Source of the DNA: Aliiroseovarius sp.
Lineage (GTDB): Bacteria > Pseudomonadota > Alphaproteobacteria > Rhodobacterales > Rhodobacteraceae
Assembly (NCBI RefSeq): GCF_030148435.1
Contig: NZ_JASBTN010000014.1
Location: 1-62,528, forward strand
DNA length: 62,528 nt
Direction: 5' to 3'
In this document: piece by piece, positions 54,454 through 62,528 of the stretch
Position numbering within the stretch: the first letter of the stretch is position 1
Layout of the letters: the number at the start of each line of letters is the position of its first letter
The notes under the pieces: generated by a model
The model's database searches: none
Seen by the model: only the letters and a program-made list of their open reading frames with translations
Told to the model about the DNA's origin: nothing
Made by a program: the position numbers and the translations under genes

Positions 54454-55116
54454 ATGCGCGTCATTATCACCATCCTGCTCTCCGTTGCCGTCCTGGCTAC
54501 GTTCCTGTCGCTGGGCACCTGGCAGCTGAAGCGCCTGGCGTGGAAACAGGCCGTCCTGACCGAGATCGACGCGCGCATCTCCGCGGCCCCCGTGGGGATC
54601 CCCGCCGATCCCGATCCCGCGGCCGACCGCTATTTGCCCGTCACCGCCACAGGCGTGATGGGCGAGGAGGAACTGCACGTTCTGGTCTCGACCCGCGACC
54701 ATGGGGCGGGGTTTCGCATCATTGCCCCCTTCGAGGTGGACGGGCGGCGCGTCATGGTCGACCGGGGCTATGTGCGCGTTACCGCAAAGGATGCGCCCCG
54801 CGTGACCGGCCCGATGGAGGTCAGCGGAAATCTGCACTGGCCGGATGAACGCTATGACTCGACGCCGCAAAACGATCTGGTCGGGAACTATTGGTATGCC
54901 CGGGAGGTCGCGGTGATGGCCGCCGCACTGGGCACCGAACCCATCCTGATTATCGCGCGGTCTGAAACCGACCCTTCCGTGCTGCCTCTGCCCGTAACCA
55001 GCGAAGGCATCCCGAACGACCATCTGCAATATGCCATGACGTGGTTTTTGCTCGCCGCGACATGGATCGTGATGACAGGCTATGCGCTTTGGCGTATGAA
55101 GCGCCCGACCAATTGA
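54454..55116 (+). CDS. surf1: SURF1 family oxidase assembly protein
   Basis: A 220-aa protein with two transmembrane helices at the ends (about 2-20 and 192-212) and a periplasmic middle. The family motifs LGTWQLKRLAWK at residue 20 and HLQYAMTWFLLA at the end are present. It inserts heme a into subunit I. It ends 12 bases before thrC. Confidence 0.93.
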   Translation: MRVIITILLSVAVLATFLSLGTWQLKRLAWKQAVLTEIDARISAAPVGIPADPDPAADRYLPVTATGVMGEEELHVLVSTRDHGAGFRIIAPFEVDGRRVMVDRGYVRVTAKDAPRVTGPMEVSGNLHWPDERYDSTPQNDLVGNYWYAREVAVMAAALGTEPILIIARSETDPSVLPLPVTSEGIPNDHLQYAMTWFLLAATWIVMTGYALWRMKRPTN

Positions 55117-55128
55117 GGACAATGGACG

Positions 55129-56514
55129 ATGCGTTATATCTCGACCCGCGGTGAAGCCCCGGTTCTGAGCTTTGAAGAGGCGATGCTGACGGGGCTGGCC
55201 CGCGACGGTGGGCTCTATGTGCCCGAGACTGTGCCGACCATGACAAAGGACGAGATTGCGGCGCTGGCCGGCCTGTCCTACGAGGAGGCCGCCTTTCGCG
55301 TGATGCGCCCCTTCGTCGGTGACAGCTTTACCGACGAAGAGTTCCGCGAAATCATTGCCAAGGCCTATGCGGGCTTCGATCACGATGCCCGCGCGCCGCT
55401 GGTGCAGCTTGGCCCGAACCATTTCCTGCTGGAGCTGTTCCACGGGCCGACGCTGGCCTTCAAGGATTTCGCGATGCAGCTCATCGGCCAGCTGTTCCAG
55501 GTTGCGCTGAGCCGCCGGGGTGAGAAAGTGACCATCGTCGGCGCGACCTCGGGCGACACCGGATCGGCCGCGATCGAAGCCTTCAAGGGGCTGGACGCTG
55601 TGGATGTCTTCATCCTCTTTCCCCATGGCCGCGTCAGCGAAGTTCAGCGCCGCCAGATGACCACGCCGGGCGAAGCGAACGTGCATGCTCTGGCTGTGGA
55701 CGGCGATTTCGACGATTGCCAGGCCCGCCTGAAGGACATGTTCAACGATTTCGATTTTCGCGACGGTGTGAAACTGGCCGGGGTGAACTCGATCAACTGG
55801 GCCCGCGTGCTTGCACAGGTCGTATATTACTTCACCTCCGCCGTGGCGCTGGGTGCCCCACACCGCAAGGTCTCCTTCACCGTGCCCACCGGCAATTTCG
55901 GTGACATTTTCGCGGGCTACATCGCCAAGAAAATGGGCCTGCCGATCGACCGGCTGGTGATCGCCACCAACCAGAACGACATCCTGCACCGCACGATGGA
56001 GACCTCGGCCTATACCAAAGGCGACGTGAGCCCGTCGATCTCGCCCTCGATGGACATCCAGGTCAGCTCCAACTTCGAACGCGCCCTCTTTGACGCCTAC
56101 GGGCGCGACGGGGCCGCCGTGGCCGGGCAGATGGAGGACCTTGCCTCGGGCGGGTTCCAGATCAGCCAGGGCGCGATGGAATTCCTGCGCGAACAGTTCG
56201 ACTCGGGCCGGGCCTCCGAGGAGGAGACCAGGGCGCAGATCAAGACCAGCTTCGCCGCCACCGGTCAGGTCATCTGCCCGCATGGTGCGGTGGGTGTGAA
56301 AGTGGCCGAAGAGCATCTGGGCGACAGCCCGATGATCACGCTGGCCACCGCGCACCCGGCCAAGTTCCCCGCCGCTGTCAAGGACGCCTGCGGTCAGGAC
56401 GCGCCGCTGCCGGGCCGCATGGCCGACCTGTTCGACCGCGAGGAACGTGTCACCCGCGTCGCCAACGACCTTGGCGCTCTGGAAGCCCTGATACGGGAGC
56501 GGACCGGAAGGTGA
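55129..56514 (+). CDS. thrC: Threonine synthase
   Basis: A 461-aa PLP enzyme that makes threonine from O-phosphohomoserine. It starts MRYISTRG, with the PLP lysine in LAFKDFAMQ near residue 109 and the phosphate-binding GATSGDTGSAA near 140. It is the longer fungal/proteobacterial form. Its stop overlaps the GTG start of the peptidase gene. Confidence 0.95.
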   Translation: MRYISTRGEAPVLSFEEAMLTGLARDGGLYVPETVPTMTKDEIAALAGLSYEEAAFRVMRPFVGDSFTDEEFREIIAKAYAGFDHDARAPLVQLGPNHFLLELFHGPTLAFKDFAMQLIGQLFQVALSRRGEKVTIVGATSGDTGSAAIEAFKGLDAVDVFILFPHGRVSEVQRRQMTTPGEANVHALAVDGDFDDCQARLKDMFNDFDFRDGVKLAGVNSINWARVLAQVVYYFTSAVALGAPHRKVSFTVPTGNFGDIFAGYIAKKMGLPIDRLVIATNQNDILHRTMETSAYTKGDVSPSISPSMDIQVSSNFERALFDAYGRDGAAVAGQMEDLASGGFQISQGAMEFLREQFDSGRASEEETRAQIKTSFAATGQVICPHGAVGVKVAEEHLGDSPMITLATAHPAKFPAAVKDACGQDAPLPGRMADLFDREERVTRVANDLGALEALIRERTGR

Positions 56515-57773
56515 GCGTGCAATTCGACACTCTGCCCAACGGGTTCCGTGTGGTTACGGAGCCCATGACGGGTCTGGAAAGCGCCTCGATCGGCATCTGG
56601 GTCACTGCCGGCGGGCGGCACGAGGCCGAGACCCAGAACGGCATCGCCCACTTCCTGGAGCACATGGCCTTCAAGGGCACCCAGCGGCGCTCGGCGCTGG
56701 AGATCGCCGAGGCGATCGAGGATGTGGGGGGCTATATCAACGCCTATACGTCGCGCGAGGTGACAGCCTATTACGCGCGGGTTCTGAAGAGCGACGTTGC
56801 GCTGGCTTTCGACGTGATTTCGGACATCGTGCTGAACCCGGTCTTCGACCCGGCCGAGATCGAGATCGAGCGCGGCGTGATCCTGCAGGAAATCGGTCAG
56901 GCGCTGGACACGCCCGACGACGTGGTTTTCGACTGGTTGCAGGAGGTTGCCTTCCCCGACCAGCCCATGGGCCGCACCATCCTGGGTCCGGCCGAGCGTG
57001 TTCGGGGGTTCTCGCGGGATGATCTCGCGGGGTTCGTGGCCAGCCACTACGGGCCGGAACGGCTGATCCTGTCTGCGGCGGGGGCGGTGGACCACGATCA
57101 GATCATGCGCCTCGCCGAGGCCAGTTTCGGCCATCTGCAACGCGGCGGGGAAACGGTGCTGCAACCGGCGGGGTTTGCCTCCGGCGCACGGCACGAAATC
57201 CGCGGGCTGGAGCAGGTGCATTTCACCCTGGGGCTGGAAAGCCCGGGCTACCGCGACGATGCGATCTTTACCGCGCAGATCTATGGCAATGCTCTGGGCG
57301 GCGGCATGTCCTCGCGCCTGTTTCAGGAAGTGCGCGAAAAACGCGGGCTGTGCTATTCCATCTTCGCCCAGACCGGCGCCTATTCGGACACCGGCATGAC
57401 GACGATCTACGCGGGCACCTCCGGCGAACAGATCGGCGAATTGGCCGAGATCACGCTTTCGGAGTTGAAACGCGCCGCCGAGGACATGTCCGAGGTCGAA
57501 GTTGCCCGCGCGCGGGCGCAAATGAAGGCCGGGCTGCTGATGGGTCTGGAAAGCCCCTCGAACCGGGCCGAACGCCTGGCCCGGCTGGTGGCGATCTGGG
57601 ACCGCGTCCCACCGCTTGAGGAAACCGTGGCCAAGATCGATGCCGTGGGTGTCGCGGATGTGCGCGACTTCGCCGCCGAACTGATTGCGCCCGGTGAGGC
57701 GGCGCTGGCCATCTACGGCCCGGCGCAAACAGCACCCAGCCTCGACGACATCCGCGCGAGGCTGGTCGCCTGA
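56511..57773 (+). CDS. M16 family zinc peptidase
   Basis: A 420-aa processing-peptidase-like enzyme. The inverted zinc motif HFLEH is at residues 47-51 and a downstream Glu is in EIEIERGVILQEI. Length and order match mitochondrial-processing-peptidase-beta-like proteins found after thrC in alphaproteobacteria. It starts with GTG 56511, overlapping the thrC stop. The substrate is unknown. Confidence 0.9.
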   Translation: MSVQFDTLPNGFRVVTEPMTGLESASIGIWVTAGGRHEAETQNGIAHFLEHMAFKGTQRRSALEIAEAIEDVGGYINAYTSREVTAYYARVLKSDVALAFDVISDIVLNPVFDPAEIEIERGVILQEIGQALDTPDDVVFDWLQEVAFPDQPMGRTILGPAERVRGFSRDDLAGFVASHYGPERLILSAAGAVDHDQIMRLAEASFGHLQRGGETVLQPAGFASGARHEIRGLEQVHFTLGLESPGYRDDAIFTAQIYGNALGGGMSSRLFQEVREKRGLCYSIFAQTGAYSDTGMTTIYAGTSGEQIGELAEITLSELKRAAEDMSEVEVARARAQMKAGLLMGLESPSNRAERLARLVAIWDRVPPLEETVAKIDAVGVADVRDFAAELIAPGEAALAIYGPAQTAPSLDDIRARLVA

Positions 57774-58360
57774 TGGTGCTGGGACGCGGCCGCAAGCTGA
57801 AACTCGAGACCGAGCGCATGACCCTGCGCCCACCTGCCCATGGCGACTACCGCGCCTGGGCGGCGCTGCGCAATGCGAGCCGCGAATTCCTGTCCTCCTG
57901 GGAACCCACCTGGGCCGCCGACCACCTGACGCGCAAGAGTTTTACCAACCGCGTCTATTGGGCCAACCGGTCGATCACCGCAGGAACGGCCGTGCCGCTT
58001 TTCATGACCCGGCGCTCGGACCAGGTCCTGCTTGGGGCGATCACGCTGGACAACATCCGCCGCGGCCCGGCCCAGGCGGCCACCCTGGGCTACTGGGTCG
58101 GTGAGGCGCATGCGCGAAAGGGCTATATGCGCGAGGCGCTGGAGGTGATGGTGCATCATGCCTTTACCGAGCTTGACCTCAGCCGCCTGGAGGCCGGATG
58201 CCTGCCGGAAAACACCGCATCGCGCGGGGTGCTGGAAAAGGTCGGCTTCAAATACGAGGGCGTGGCGCAGAGCTATCTTCAGATCAACGGGCGCTGGCGC
58301 AACCATGTGCTTTACGCCAACCTGCGCACGGATAGGCGCGGGCGAACCACGGCGGGCTAG
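57773..58360 (+). CDS. GNAT N-acetyltransferase, RimJ/RimL type
   Basis: A 195-aa acetyltransferase. It has the family start LETERMTLRPP, the acetyl-CoA segment GYWVGEAHARKGYMREAL near residue 105, and ENTASRGVLEKVGFKYEG near 145. It probably acetylates a protein N-terminus such as ribosomal S5. The start codon shares one base with the peptidase stop, so it is in the thrC operon. Confidence 0.88.
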   Translation: MVLGRGRKLKLETERMTLRPPAHGDYRAWAALRNASREFLSSWEPTWAADHLTRKSFTNRVYWANRSITAGTAVPLFMTRRSDQVLLGAITLDNIRRGPAQAATLGYWVGEAHARKGYMREALEVMVHHAFTELDLSRLEAGCLPENTASRGVLEKVGFKYEGVAQSYLQINGRWRNHVLYANLRTDRRGRTTAG

Positions 58361-58462
58361 GGGGCGACAGCTCCCAGCACGGCGCCTATGGGCATTGGGC
58401 CTGCGCTCGGGTGAGGCCGCGTTGCTTTCGCCATCTACCGCAAAACATGCTATCCTTCCGCC

Positions 58463-59275
58463 ATGCTGCGCTGGATGCTCCTTTTCCTCACCCTGGCGAC
58501 CGCGGGCCTGGCGCAGGAGCGCCGCCCGAGCCATTGCATCGCGCTGGTTGAAAACACTTCGCCGCCCGAAACCCTTCTGCGCGCCTCCTTCCGTGATCCG
58601 GTCGCGCCGGACAATGTACGCATAACCTATCTCGATCATTCGATGTTCCTGATCCAGGGGCCGGAGGGGACCAGCGTCGTCACCGACTACGCGGGCTATC
58701 TGGGCACGGTGGCTTTCGTGCCCACGGCGGTCACAATGAACAACGCCCATTCGAGCCATTTCACCCTTTACCCGCAGGAGGGCATCCGGCATGTGCTGGA
58801 GGGCTGGGGCACTGCCGATTTCCCGCAGGACCACCACCTCGACCTCGGCGACATGCTGATCCGCAATGTTCATACCGACACGCGCGACGGCGCCGGTGGA
58901 CGGCGTGAGAACGGCAATTCCATTTTCATTTTCGAGGTTGCGGGTCTCTGCATCGGCCACCTGGGCCACCTGCACCAGGAACCGACGCCGGACCAATATG
59001 CGGCCATCGGGCGGCTCGATGTGGTCATGGCGGCGGTGGACGGCGGGTTGACGCTGGACCACGCGACCATGGTCAAGGTGATGCAACGGTTCCGCGCCCG
59101 GGTGGTGCTGCCGATGCACTGGTTCGGCCGGTCAACGCTGGACACGTTCCTGTCCGGTATGACGCCGGATTTCGCCGTGAAGCGCGAGGGGGCCAACAGC
59201 ATCACGCTTTCGCTGCGCACCCTGCCGCGCGACCCGACCGTGGTGGTGCTGGAACCCCGTTTCCTGTCCGAGTGA
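58463..59275 (+). CDS. Exported metallo-beta-lactamase-fold protein
   Basis: A 270-aa protein with a signal peptide (MLRWMLLFLTLATAGLAQ). The fold is an MBL hydrolase of the UlaG/RomA-like branch: ITYLDHSMFLIQ, NNAHSSHFT in the place of the HxHxDH motif, GLCIGHLGHLHQ and LPMHWFG. Metal binding is likely but the changed first motif makes activity uncertain. Unit of one or two genes. Confidence 0.78.
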   Translation: MLRWMLLFLTLATAGLAQERRPSHCIALVENTSPPETLLRASFRDPVAPDNVRITYLDHSMFLIQGPEGTSVVTDYAGYLGTVAFVPTAVTMNNAHSSHFTLYPQEGIRHVLEGWGTADFPQDHHLDLGDMLIRNVHTDTRDGAGGRRENGNSIFIFEVAGLCIGHLGHLHQEPTPDQYAAIGRLDVVMAAVDGGLTLDHATMVKVMQRFRARVVLPMHWFGRSTLDTFLSGMTPDFAVKREGANSITLSLRTLPRDPTVVVLEPRFLSE

Positions 59276-59315
59276 GCCTCTTGCCATGCCCGGGTCTCCG
59301 TGCCATGCCGATCCC

Positions 59316-60734
59316 ATGAGCGATTTGAACCCGGCCACCGGCCCTTTTGAACAGACCCTCCGCACCAAACTGCCCGAGGCGGCATTCCGGGCGCTCACCC
59401 CCGGCTATCTCGAAGAGCCGCGCGGGCTGTTTCGGGGGCAGGGCGGGCTGCTGGTGGCCCCACGCAGCACCGAAGAGGTCGCCACGGTGATCCGCGCCTG
59501 TGCCACGGCCCGGGTGGGGGTGGTGCCTTATGGCGGCGGCACCGGGCTGGTGGGCGGGCAGGTGATGCCCGAGGGGCCCGCGCCGGTCATCCTGTCGACC
59601 GAACGCCTGACTGCCATCCGCGCGCTCCACCCATCCGAAAATGTGCTGGTGGCCGAAGCCGGTGTCACCCTGGCCGAGGTCCAAAATGCCGCCGAGGCGG
59701 CCGACCGCCTGTTCCCGCTCTCGCTCGCCTCCGAAGGCTCCTGTCGGATCGGCGGCACCCTGGCGACCAATGCCGGGGGGGTGAACGTGCTGCGCTACGG
59801 CACCGCGCGCGAGCTCTGCCTGGGACTGGAGGCGGTGCTGCCCGACGGGCAGGTCTGGCACGGGCTGAAACGGCTCAGAAAGGACAACACGGGATATGAC
59901 CTGCGTGACCTTCTCTGCGGGGCCGAAGGCACGCTGGGCGTGATCACGGCTGCCTCGTTGCGCCTGTTCCCACGTCCCGCTTCGGTCGGCACGGCGCTGC
60001 TGGTCGTGCCCGATCCGCAAGCGGCGCTTGACCTTCTGGCGCTGGCCGGCAGCCGTCTGGGCGGGGGCGTGTCCGCTTTCGAACTCATCTCTGGCACCGG
60101 CATGGGCTTTCTTGCGGAAACCGACTGCCCCACCCGCGCGCCCTTCGTCACGCTGCCCGGCTGGGCGGTCCTGATCGAACTCGGACTGGGCGCGGGGCAG
60201 GATGCCGAGGCGGAACTGCTGAACCTGTTTGAAGCGGCTCAGGAGGCCGGGCTCAGCTCCGACGGTGTGATTGCGCAAAGCGAAGCGCAACGCGCGGCCC
60301 TGTGGCAAATGCGCGAGGAAATTCCCGAGGCGAACCGGCGGCTGGGCTCGGTCAGCTCCCATGACATCTCGCTGCCCCTGAGCGTCATCCCCGAGTTTCT
60401 GAGACGCGCGGGAGAAGTGGTAGCCGGGCTGGGCCCTTTCCGGGTGAACGCCTTTGGCCATCTGGGCGACGGCAACCTGCATTACAACGTCTTTCCGCCC
60501 AAGGGCCGCGGCAAGGCCGAATTTGCCGGCCGGCGCGCCGAGGTGGCCGAAGCGGTCTACGCTCTGGTGCAGGACTATGACGGATCGTTTTCGGCCGAAC
60601 ACGGGGTGGGGCGGCTGAAGGTCGGAGACCTCGAACGTTTCGGAGACCCCGCCAAACTCGCCGCGATGCGGGCCATCAAACAGGCCCTGGATCCACAAGG
60701 CATCATGAACCCGGGCGCGGTGCTGCGCGCCTGA
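59316..60734 (+). CDS. FAD-binding oxidase, D-lactate/D-2-hydroxyglutarate dehydrogenase family
   Basis: A 472-aa flavoenzyme of the GlcD type. The FAD segment VVPYGGGTGLVGGQ is near residue 70, and GTLATNAGGVNVLRYG near 145; the C-terminal cap ends FSAEHGVGRLK, the conserved substrate/metal part. It oxidises a D-2-hydroxy acid. The start at 59316 fits the family; an upstream ATG at 59286 adds ten residues. Confidence 0.9.
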   Translation: MSDLNPATGPFEQTLRTKLPEAAFRALTPGYLEEPRGLFRGQGGLLVAPRSTEEVATVIRACATARVGVVPYGGGTGLVGGQVMPEGPAPVILSTERLTAIRALHPSENVLVAEAGVTLAEVQNAAEAADRLFPLSLASEGSCRIGGTLATNAGGVNVLRYGTARELCLGLEAVLPDGQVWHGLKRLRKDNTGYDLRDLLCGAEGTLGVITAASLRLFPRPASVGTALLVVPDPQAALDLLALAGSRLGGGVSAFELISGTGMGFLAETDCPTRAPFVTLPGWAVLIELGLGAGQDAEAELLNLFEAAQEAGLSSDGVIAQSEAQRAALWQMREEIPEANRRLGSVSSHDISLPLSVIPEFLRRAGEVVAGLGPFRVNAFGHLGDGNLHYNVFPPKGRGKAEFAGRRAEVAEAVYALVQDYDGSFSAEHGVGRLKVGDLERFGDPAKLAAMRAIKQALDPQGIMNPGAVLRA

Positions 60735-60756
60735 CGCGCCCTGTCTTATCCCTGCC

Positions 60757-61437
60757 TCAGCTGCAAGCCGGATCGCTTTGGCCGAGGTAGCGAAAATCCC
60801 GAATGTGGCCCGGTATCCCGATCCCGTCCAGATTGCGCGGGTCGGGGACCGGCGGCAGGGTGCGGGTCTCGACAGGAATGACGCCCGCCCAGATCGGCAG
60901 CGCGTAATCCTCGTCATCGTCACACGGTGGACCGGTGCGCACCTTGGCCGAGGCTTCGGTAATCGGCAGGCTCAGGATCGTGGTGGCCTTGAGGTCCTGT
61001 TCATGATCCGGGCGCATGATCCCCGCACGGCCGGGGAAAAGCCCCTCCATGAAGGCGGTCAGCCGGGCCACCTTGTCTGCGTCCGCCACAATCCCGGCCC
61101 GTCCGAACAGCATGACGGAGCGCGAGTTGACCGAGTGGTGAAAGCCGGACCGCGCCATGACAAACCCGTCAAGGATCGACACGGTAACACAGACCTCAGC
61201 CCCCTTGGACGCTCGGATCGCCCGGCTGGCCGAGGACCCGTGCCAGTAGATGTGGTCGCCTTCCCGCCATTGCAGGGTCGGGGTGACATAGGGTTTGGCA
61301 TCAATGACATAGCCCACGTTGCACATGGGCTGTGCGTCGAGGATCGCGTCGATTGTAGGACGGTCGAAGGCGCCGCGGGTATGGGCACGGCGCAGACGGG
61401 TGCGGTCGGTGACGCGGAGCGAATCGGAATGCGGCAT
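60757..61437 (-). CDS. PPOX-fold flavin-nucleotide-binding protein
   Basis: A 226-aa pyridoxamine 5'-phosphate oxidase-like protein. It starts HSDSLRVTDRTRLRRAHTRG, with CNVGYVIDAKPYVTPTLQWR and IYWHGSSASRAI as the flavin-binding part. Such proteins bind FMN or heme; the reaction is not known. It lies downstream of the apt terminator and forms its own unit. Confidence 0.85.
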   Translation of the reverse strand: MPHSDSLRVTDRTRLRRAHTRGAFDRPTIDAILDAQPMCNVGYVIDAKPYVTPTLQWREGDHIYWHGSSASRAIRASKGAEVCVTVSILDGFVMARSGFHHSVNSRSVMLFGRAGIVADADKVARLTAFMEGLFPGRAGIMRPDHEQDLKATTILSLPITEASAKVRTGPPCDDDEDYALPIWAGVIPVETRTLPPVPDPRNLDGIGIPGHIRDFRYLGQSDPACS

Positions 61438-61530
61438 TCTGGCCTCTCAGGTGTTTTCCGAGAGAATGCCCGGGATGCGGCCCCGTGATAACGGCCAAAT
61501 TCGCGAAAAATTCCCAGTCCAATATCAGGA

Positions 61531-61564
61531 CAAAAAACGCCCCGCCCCGGGTGAGGGCGGGGCG
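61531..61564 (-). terminator. Terminator of the mtnP-apt operon
   Basis: CGCCCCGCCC (61538-61547) pairs perfectly with GGGCGGGGCG (61555-61564). Leftward it is followed by six T. Confidence 0.85.
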
Positions 61565-61661
61565 CGTCACAAAGTCGGTGCCTTGTGTGCAAGCAGTGCC
61601 TGCTCCCGACAGGCAGGAGCAGAATAGGGGCAAGACCTTAAGAGAAGGTTCACACGGCCCC

Positions 61662-62201
61662 TCAAACCCCCTCGAATTCGCACAGGATATGTACGTCCAT
61701 GCCCATGTCCTCAAGTTTTCTGCGTCCGCCCAGCTCCGGCAGGTCAACCACGAAGGTACAGCCGACGATCTCGCCGCCCAGACGCTCGATCAGCCTGATG
61801 CCCGCCTCGGCGGTGCCGCCGGTGGCCAGGAGGTCGTCGACCACAAGCACTTTCTCGCCGGGCAGGATCGCGTCGTCGTGAATCTCCATCACCGCCTCGC
61901 CATATTCCAGCGTATAGGCCTGGGACAGGGTCGCGCCGGGCAGCTTGCCCTTCTTGCGAATGGGCACGAAGCCCAGGGTCAGCTGGTGGGCAATTGCGCC
62001 ACCCAGGATGAAGCCGCGCGCTTCGAGCCCGACCACCTTGTCGATCTGCATGCCCGCAAAAGGGTGCAGCAGCTGGTCGATCGCCATGCGCAGACCGCGC
62101 GGGTCGGAAAAAAGCGTGGTGACATCGCGAAACAGAATGCCCTCGTGCGGGAAATCGACGATCGTGCGGATATAGTCGCGCACTTCCTTTTTCTTGTTCA
62201 T
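61662..62201 (-). CDS. apt: Adenine phosphoribosyltransferase
   Basis: A 179-aa salvage enzyme that joins adenine and PRPP to AMP and PPi. The PRPP loop [16 protein letters not shown] is near residue 120, and the [14 protein letters not shown] segment near 60. It uses the adenine released by MtnP, whose gene ends just upstream, so the two form an operon. Confidence 0.95.
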   Translation of the reverse strand: MNKKKEVRDYIRTIVDFPHEGILFRDVTTLFSDPRGLRMAIDQLLHPFAGMQIDKVVGLEARGFILGGAIAHQLTLGFVPIRKKGKLPGATLSQAYTLEYGEAVMEIHDDAILPGEKVLVVDDLLATGGTAEAGIRLIERLGGEIVGCTFVVDLPELGGRRKLEDMGMDVHILCEFEGV

Positions 62202-62288
62202 CGGGGCCTCCTGGTTCTGTCCGTGACCGGTTTGGCCCCGGTTTGGCCCATGGCGCGGCCCCGCGCAAGGGGCGTGTGGCCGCAGGGA

Positions 62289-62528
62289 TTACAGCACCCG
62301 CCCGGCCACCGCGTCCAGTTTCGCCAAAAGCGCCGGATCGCGCTTGTCCGGGGCGGTCAGGATGGCGAATTCCAGCGCCCGGTCGCAGCCATCGGGGCAG
62401 GGGCCGGGCTCGGATGTCAGATGCGCGGGCATGCCAGCCACAAGCGTCCGCGCCTTGACCGCGTTGCCCTTCAGAACCCGGATGATATCGGAAATGTCGA
62501 CCGCGCCGTGATCGGGGTGCCAGCTGTC
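62289..62528 (-). CDS. mtnP: S-methyl-5'-thioadenosine phosphorylase, C-terminal part
   Basis: The last 79 codons of a gene that runs off the window. It begins within DSWHPDHGAVDISDII, the conserved C-terminal segment of MTA phosphorylase (usually TDYDCW...). It cleaves methylthioadenosine to adenine and methylthioribose 1-phosphate. The tail with two cysteines (GPCPDGCD) is longer than in some homologues. It precedes apt by 87 bases. Confidence 0.85.
   Translation of the reverse strand, partial: DSWHPDHGAVDISDIIRVLKGNAVKARTLVAGMPAHLTSEPGPCPDGCDRALEFAILTAPDKRDPALLAKLDAVAGRVL

Noticed and set aside
53563-56355. 930-codon open frame on the - strand
   Set aside because: Antisense to coxC, surf1 and thrC, which are all clear; its His/Arg/Gly-rich product is a typical shadow.
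62227-62248. Tandem 11-base repeat before apt
   Set aside because: Two copies of a short GC-rich unit; likely chance or slippage, no function indicated.

Overview
The window reads as chromosomal DNA of a marine alphaproteobacterium of the Rhodobacterales (Roseobacter group). The evidence is high GC, an aa3 oxidase assembly block (coxB-ctaB-small ORF-ctaG-coxC-surf1) running into thrC and an M16 peptidase, the hisB/hisH/hisA/hisF/hisE block, pyruvate carboxylase, and a cupin DMSP lyase of the DddQ type. No rRNA, insertion sequence, phage, integrase or CRISPR array was seen. Two tRNA genes are present: Tyr(GTA) and Gly(GCC). The order genus/species cannot be fixed from the sequence alone.

Layout. 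1-335: a possible structured RNA cut by the window edge, and the leader of a small cytochrome c. 336-9299: cytochrome c, a hairpin-rich spacer, then an acetate module: a MaoC-phosphotransacetylase fusion, acetate kinase, acetyl-CoA synthetase, adenylate kinase, and a two-gene Na+/solute symporter (DUF4212 plus SSS subunit). 9517-13334: a cNMP/CBS/DUF294 protein, a membrane protein and a membrane-anchored DEDDh exonuclease, probably tied to the symporter. 13482-14330: a Rossmann/DUF2520 protein.

14470-28889 is the most interesting part: an accessory catabolic island for methylated zwitterions. Leftward it carries a dipeptide-type ABC transporter (periplasmic binding protein, BCDF), a Rieske oxygenase, a carboxymuconolactone-decarboxylase-like protein and an RpiR regulator. 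Rightward it carries an FAD/GcvT dimethylglycine-dehydrogenase-like enzyme, a 66-aa orphan, DddQ, a 41-aa microprotein, an enolase-superfamily enzyme whose lysines fall at 163 and 265 as in proline-betaine epimerase HpbD, and a class III aminotransferase. From the 817-aa enzyme to the enolase-superfamily gene the genes are linked by successive 4-nt ATGA overlaps. The inferred job is uptake, epimerisation and stepwise demethylation of betaines together with DMSP cleavage. A fragment of a second binding protein survives between the binding protein gene and dppB.

28893-34266: NsrR-type Rrf2 regulator and DUF2478 protein, then a cell-surface cluster (GtrA, epimerase, an exported protein resembling phosphodiester glycosidases, a formylglycine-generating-enzyme-like protein). 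34461-37959: secreted unknown protein, tRNA-Tyr, rlmB, YHS protein, a candidate sRNA, a CoA-binding protein and a 36-aa ORF. 37984-42037: histidine genes, interrupted by a DUF2147 gene on the other strand. 42140-43571: divergent LysR-like and XRE regulators, each with a palindrome at its own 5' end. 43685-49221: tRNA-Gly, MAPEG protein, pyc, and dprA with paired CtrA-like half sites. 49324-57773: tldD, cytochrome oxidase assembly block, thrC, M16 peptidase. 57773-62528: acetyltransferase, MBL-fold protein, FAD oxidase, PPOX-fold protein, apt, and the 3' end of mtnP.

All functional calls are by reading; no database search was run.
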